A stretch of 7,553 nt of DNA, taken from positions 1 to 7,553 of the forward strand of contig JAGHVA010000172.1 of NCBI GenBank assembly GCA_018064565.1, written 5' to 3'. Position 1 is the first letter of the stretch; the number at the start of each line of letters is the position of its first letter. The position numbers were made by a program, and so were the translations under genes. A model generated the notes under the pieces. It was not told the DNA's origin, searched no databases, and saw only the letters and a list, made by a program, of their open reading frames with translations. Positions 5,956 through 7,553 of this stretch are shown here, piece by piece. This DNA comes from Candidatus Colimorpha onthohippi (GTDB lineage Bacteria; Bacteroidota; Bacteroidia; Bacteroidales; P3).

Positions 5956-7553
5956 ATGATAGATCGAATGAAATATTTTGGTTTGCTACTGCTACTTCTA
6001 CTTCTCGTTGGAGGTGTGTCTGTAGTAGCTCAGAACCAGGAACCAGTCCGGTTGAGTGTGCTTGACATCGCTTCGGACTATGGCATTCCGTCAAATTATC
6101 TTAAAGACACCAACATATTCATCAGTCGTATCAGTAGCAGTAATACTGATTATGTATCCAAGGCCTCTCGTTGCGCACAACTTAGTACAAGGGTGCAGAC
6201 CATGTTGGTATCACTCACAATGGATTATCCAAAGAGCGACGATGGCTTGGTTTGGCTTGACACCAATAGGGTGGTTACGGATTTGGATTATTATGTTCCA
6301 CGTATGCATCAGCTTTCGTTGCTTGCCTCGCGCTATAGTCAGCAGTATTTGAACTTGGAACATAGCAGGCAAACCATCTCTGACCAGTATGCGAAAGATT
6401 TGTCCGATCAGGAGTCGGTCCAACGGCAGAGCAACCGTAACATCAGTGCATCGATGTTGTTGGACAGCATTGCCATGTTGCACGAAAAACTTACCAATCG
6501 TTGTTTGCACGGAGAAATCAAAGACAAGGATTTGCTCAGAGACAGCAAGGATATTTACTATGCCTATCTGGCTGTATATAACCGGATTGATGTTGGAAAC
6601 GAGTCGTATTCACATGCGCAATTGCGCGAACTTCAATTGTTTTTGGATATGCAGAACGATATGCTGATACATGTGGTGAGCGATACCAACTATACGTACC
6701 ATATCAATCAGTTTCAATCGCAGTTGAAAAACTATGCGGGTGATACATTCGGCGATGTGTACCGTTCCTATGTGCGGAATTTTTCGCACACCTCTGCCCC
6801 TATCGTTTTCCGAAACGTAGAAGGTTACAATCGCTATGTTCAGCAGTTGAAGGATATTCAGATTATACAGTCCAATTACATAAAGACCATCGACTTGCGA
6901 AGGGTGATTCTGAAAAACAACGACTCCATTGTCGCTTTGTTGTCCAAAGATTACAAAGAGATGTTGGCATCGTATCAGCAATTATATGCCACGGTAAATC
7001 AGATTCCTGCATTTAATCGACTTGGCGAAAGCCACGAGTTTGTAAGGAATTTAGCAGAGTTTATTAGAGTGCAGCAGATGTATATCTCATCCTACTACCG
7101 GTTAGAACAGTTGGGGGAGTCGGGTAGGGAGTTTGTACGCAGTTGCCCTCGGAGTTGCGCTATGCTCAAGACAGCATATCTTAGATTGCCAGATCCCAAG
7201 ACGTTTGTACCGCATTTCACAAATATGGATGAGTTTGAGATATACAACCAACAACTCAACGATTTTGAGCAGCTGCAGTCGCATTATTATGCCATTGTCG
7301 CTCTGCGCGACTCTGTGGCGCGGTTGGAACAGCAGATAGTGGGTAGTGATGTCGTTGAGAAGGTGTATGTGAATGGTTACAAGAGTATTAAAGATAATAT
7401 GGCAATAATCAGTACCCTGCAATCATCTGAGCAGGTGGATAGTTGTATGAGCCAGTTGCTTGATTTTATCGAAGTCCAACAATATTGTCTTAGAGTGTTG
7501 CAGCAGCGTGATCTGGTGGCATCAAACGATGCCGAGTTGCTAAAAATCAAGGA
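5956..7553 (+). CDS. Exported helix-rich protein with ~68-residue tandem repeats, unknown function (3' end outside window)
   Basis: The frame is open from ATG 5956 to the right edge: 532 complete codons and no stop. I do not recognise the family. A second in-frame ATG at 5968 gives MKYFG followed by a run of leucines, which is the more usual signal-peptide start; the two differ by four residues. Cleavage is likely after VVA (before QNQEP), with no lipobox cysteine. The mature part is rich in Q, L, Y, D and S and looks almost wholly alpha-helical. From residue 220 a motif of the form (Y/F)..QL.DF...Q..Y recurs at residues 220, 294, 362, 430 and 497, that is every 67-74 residues. No catalytic motif or transmembrane segment is seen after the signal peptide. 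The sequence suggests a secreted or periplasmic helical-repeat scaffold or binding protein; this is inference. It follows a 235-bp gap and a hairpin, so it probably has its own promoter. Confidence 0.85.
   Translation, partial: MIDRMKYFGLLLLLLLLVGGVSVVAQNQEPVRLSVLDIASDYGIPSNYLKDTNIFISRISSSNTDYVSKASRCAQLSTRVQTMLVSLTMDYPKSDDGLVWLDTNRVVTDLDYYVPRMHQLSLLASRYSQQYLNLEHSRQTISDQYAKDLSDQESVQRQSNRNISASMLLDSIAMLHEKLTNRCLHGEIKDKDLLRDSKDIYYAYLAVYNRIDVGNESYSHAQLRELQLFLDMQNDMLIHVVSDTNYTYHINQFQSQLKNYAGDTFGDVYRSYVRNFSHTSAPIVFRNVEGYNRYVQQLKDIQIIQSNYIKTIDLRRVILKNNDSIVALLSKDYKEMLASYQQLYATVNQIPAFNRLGESHEFVRNLAEFIRVQQMYISSYYRLEQLGESGREFVRSCPRSCAMLKTAYLRLPDPKTFVPHFTNMDEFEIYNQQLNDFEQLQSHYYAIVALRDSVARLEQQIVGSDVVEKVYVNGYKSIKDNMAIISTLQSSEQVDSCMSQLLDFIEVQQYCLRVLQQRDLVASNDAELLKIK
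6613..7553 (+). repeat. Diverged tandem protein repeat, period about 68 residues (201-222 nt)
   Basis: Units begin at nt 6613 (HAQLRELQLFLDMQ), 6835 (YVQQLKDIQIIQSNY), 7039 (FVRNLAEFIRVQQMY), 7243 (YNQQLNDFEQLQSHY) and 7444 (CMSQLLDFIEVQQY), with the last cut by the window edge. Spacings are 222, 204, 204 and 201 nt. Three of the units also end alike, just before the next start: APIVFRNVEGYNR, QIPAFNRLGESHE and FVPHFTNMDEFEI. The copies are similar as protein but not obviously as DNA, so this is an old duplication rather than a recent one. Confidence 0.65.

Noticed and set aside
6056..6352. A 98-codon plus-strand frame inside the exported repeat protein
   Set aside because: It overlaps in another frame a 532-codon open reading frame that begins with a good signal peptide and has regular repeats.

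Overview
The window looks like a stretch of a Bacteroidales chromosome (phylum Bacteroidota). The evidence is a TonB-dependent receptor with an N-terminal carboxypeptidase-regulatory-like domain, signal peptides that tend to end in '...AQN', starts without clear Shine-Dalgarno sequences, an MtaB of typical Bacteroidota sequence, and a PurF homologue of a type I associate with Bacteroides relatives. I cannot name genus or species from the sequence alone. I see no rRNA, tRNA, CRISPR array, insertion sequence or phage gene.

Layout. (1) 1-1809, minus strand: the N-terminal 603 codons of an outer-membrane TonB-dependent receptor, which runs off the left edge. (2) 1810-1878: a 69-bp AT-rich divergent intergenic region with a perfect 14-bp palindrome. 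(3) 1879-2904, plus: an exported protein built of MORN/YwqK-type repeats plus an unassigned C-terminal domain, with a G8 tract in its coding sequence. (4) 2940-4253, plus: mtaB, the tRNA ms2t6A37 methylthiotransferase. (5) 4314-5720, plus: a PurF-family amidophosphoribosyltransferase whose glutaminase site appears to be lost, while the PRPP loop and the likely Fe-S cysteines are kept. (6) 5721-5955: 235 bp without a convincing gene, holding a strong hairpin. (7) 5956-7553, plus: the first 532 codons of an exported, helix-rich protein I do not recognise. It carries a regular tandem repeat of about 68 residues and runs off the right edge.

How the genes relate. Genes 3, 4 and 5 point the same way with gaps of 35 and 60 nt, so they may be co-transcribed. 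Their jobs (cell envelope, tRNA modification, purine synthesis) do not form one obvious pathway. The receptor and the MORN protein are divergent and could share control through the palindrome. The two parts most worth a second look are the glutaminase-dead PurF homologue and the exported 68-residue-repeat protein. I did not find a clear multi-gene defence system or other novel system.
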